Of a stretch of DNA of 64,000 nt, positions 63,999 through 64,000 are shown piece by piece. The notes below the pieces were generated by a model. The model was not told the origin of the DNA. It ran no database searches and saw only the letters and a program-made list of their open reading frames with translations. The translations under genes and the position numbers were made by a program. The stretch covers positions 166,979-230,978 of the forward strand of contig DASUHB010000033.1 in the NCBI GenBank assembly GCA_036273715.1, written 5' to 3'. Every line of letters starts with the position of its first letter. Position 1 is the stretch's first letter. This DNA comes from Gemmatimonadaceae bacterium. Its GTDB lineage: Bacteria > Gemmatimonadota > Gemmatimonadetes > Gemmatimonadales > Gemmatimonadaceae.

Positions 63999-64000
63999 GT

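Overview
The window is a dense, high-GC bacterial chromosome segment with housekeeping genes on both strands. It looks like a Gemmatimonadota-type organism or a close relative. This is inference, because no rRNA is present. The supporting signs are paired PadR regulators and long FtsX-type permeases (a pattern known from Acidobacteria and Gemmatimonadota), a very large TonB-dependent receptor with a carboxypeptidase-regulatory-like N-terminus, many lipoproteins, and outer-membrane and periplasmic proteins typical of a two-membrane cell. No phage, insertion sequence, CRISPR array or plasmid gene was seen.

Layout. 1-251 is the start of an M48 metallopeptidase lipoprotein running off the left edge. 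323-4447 is a tight run: TrmH-type rRNA methyltransferase, prepilin peptidase, a one-ring ClpA/B-like ATPase and a HELVH lipoprotein. lon (minus) and ffh (plus) diverge at 7 kb. 8489-10045 is rpsP-rimM-trmD. rplS, the usual next gene, lies 4 kb away at 13972, after an aldehyde dehydrogenase and a cyclic-di-GMP riboswitch followed by a subtilisin-like lipoprotein. rnhB, a dienoyl-CoA reductase-like SDR and an OmpA lipoprotein follow. 18-26 kb is mostly envelope or stress related: the receptor, a DUF892 protein, an outer-membrane protein and a CocE-type hydrolase. tRNA-Lys is at 26.5 kb, and a degenerate M1 peptidase at 27.4-30.1 kb. 30.4-37.3 kb holds three PadR genes, two full permeases and one permease remnant. 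38.5-41.8 kb is a signalling operon (TPR protein, sigma-54 activator, diguanylate cyclase). 42-46 kb has a class A beta-lactamase-like hydrolase and two lytic transglycosylases. moaC, the delta-prime clamp-loader gene and a KefB-type antiporter fill 46-49.6 kb. A cytochrome b plus YedY-like molybdoenzyme pair, a VirJ-like hydrolase and purEK follow. A second cyclic-di-GMP riboswitch precedes a 63-residue lipoprotein at 55 kb. tRNA-Asn, uvrA, an FHA-PP2C phosphosignalling trio, an HD phosphohydrolase and pckA close the window.

Two themes connect regions. First, cyclic-di-GMP: one diguanylate cyclase with an intact GGDEF site and a degenerate receiver domain, and two class-I riboswitches sharing an identical 20-nt core, each in front of a secreted lipoprotein. 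Second, the heptamer GTTAGGC is strikingly frequent. By hand I counted 88 copies of GTTAGG on either strand (44 each way), about 78 of them GTTAGGC. It sits inside genes of every kind, accounts for most of the rare TTA leucine codons I noticed, and supplies several stop codons. I know of no description of this motif, and I regard it as the most novel signal here.
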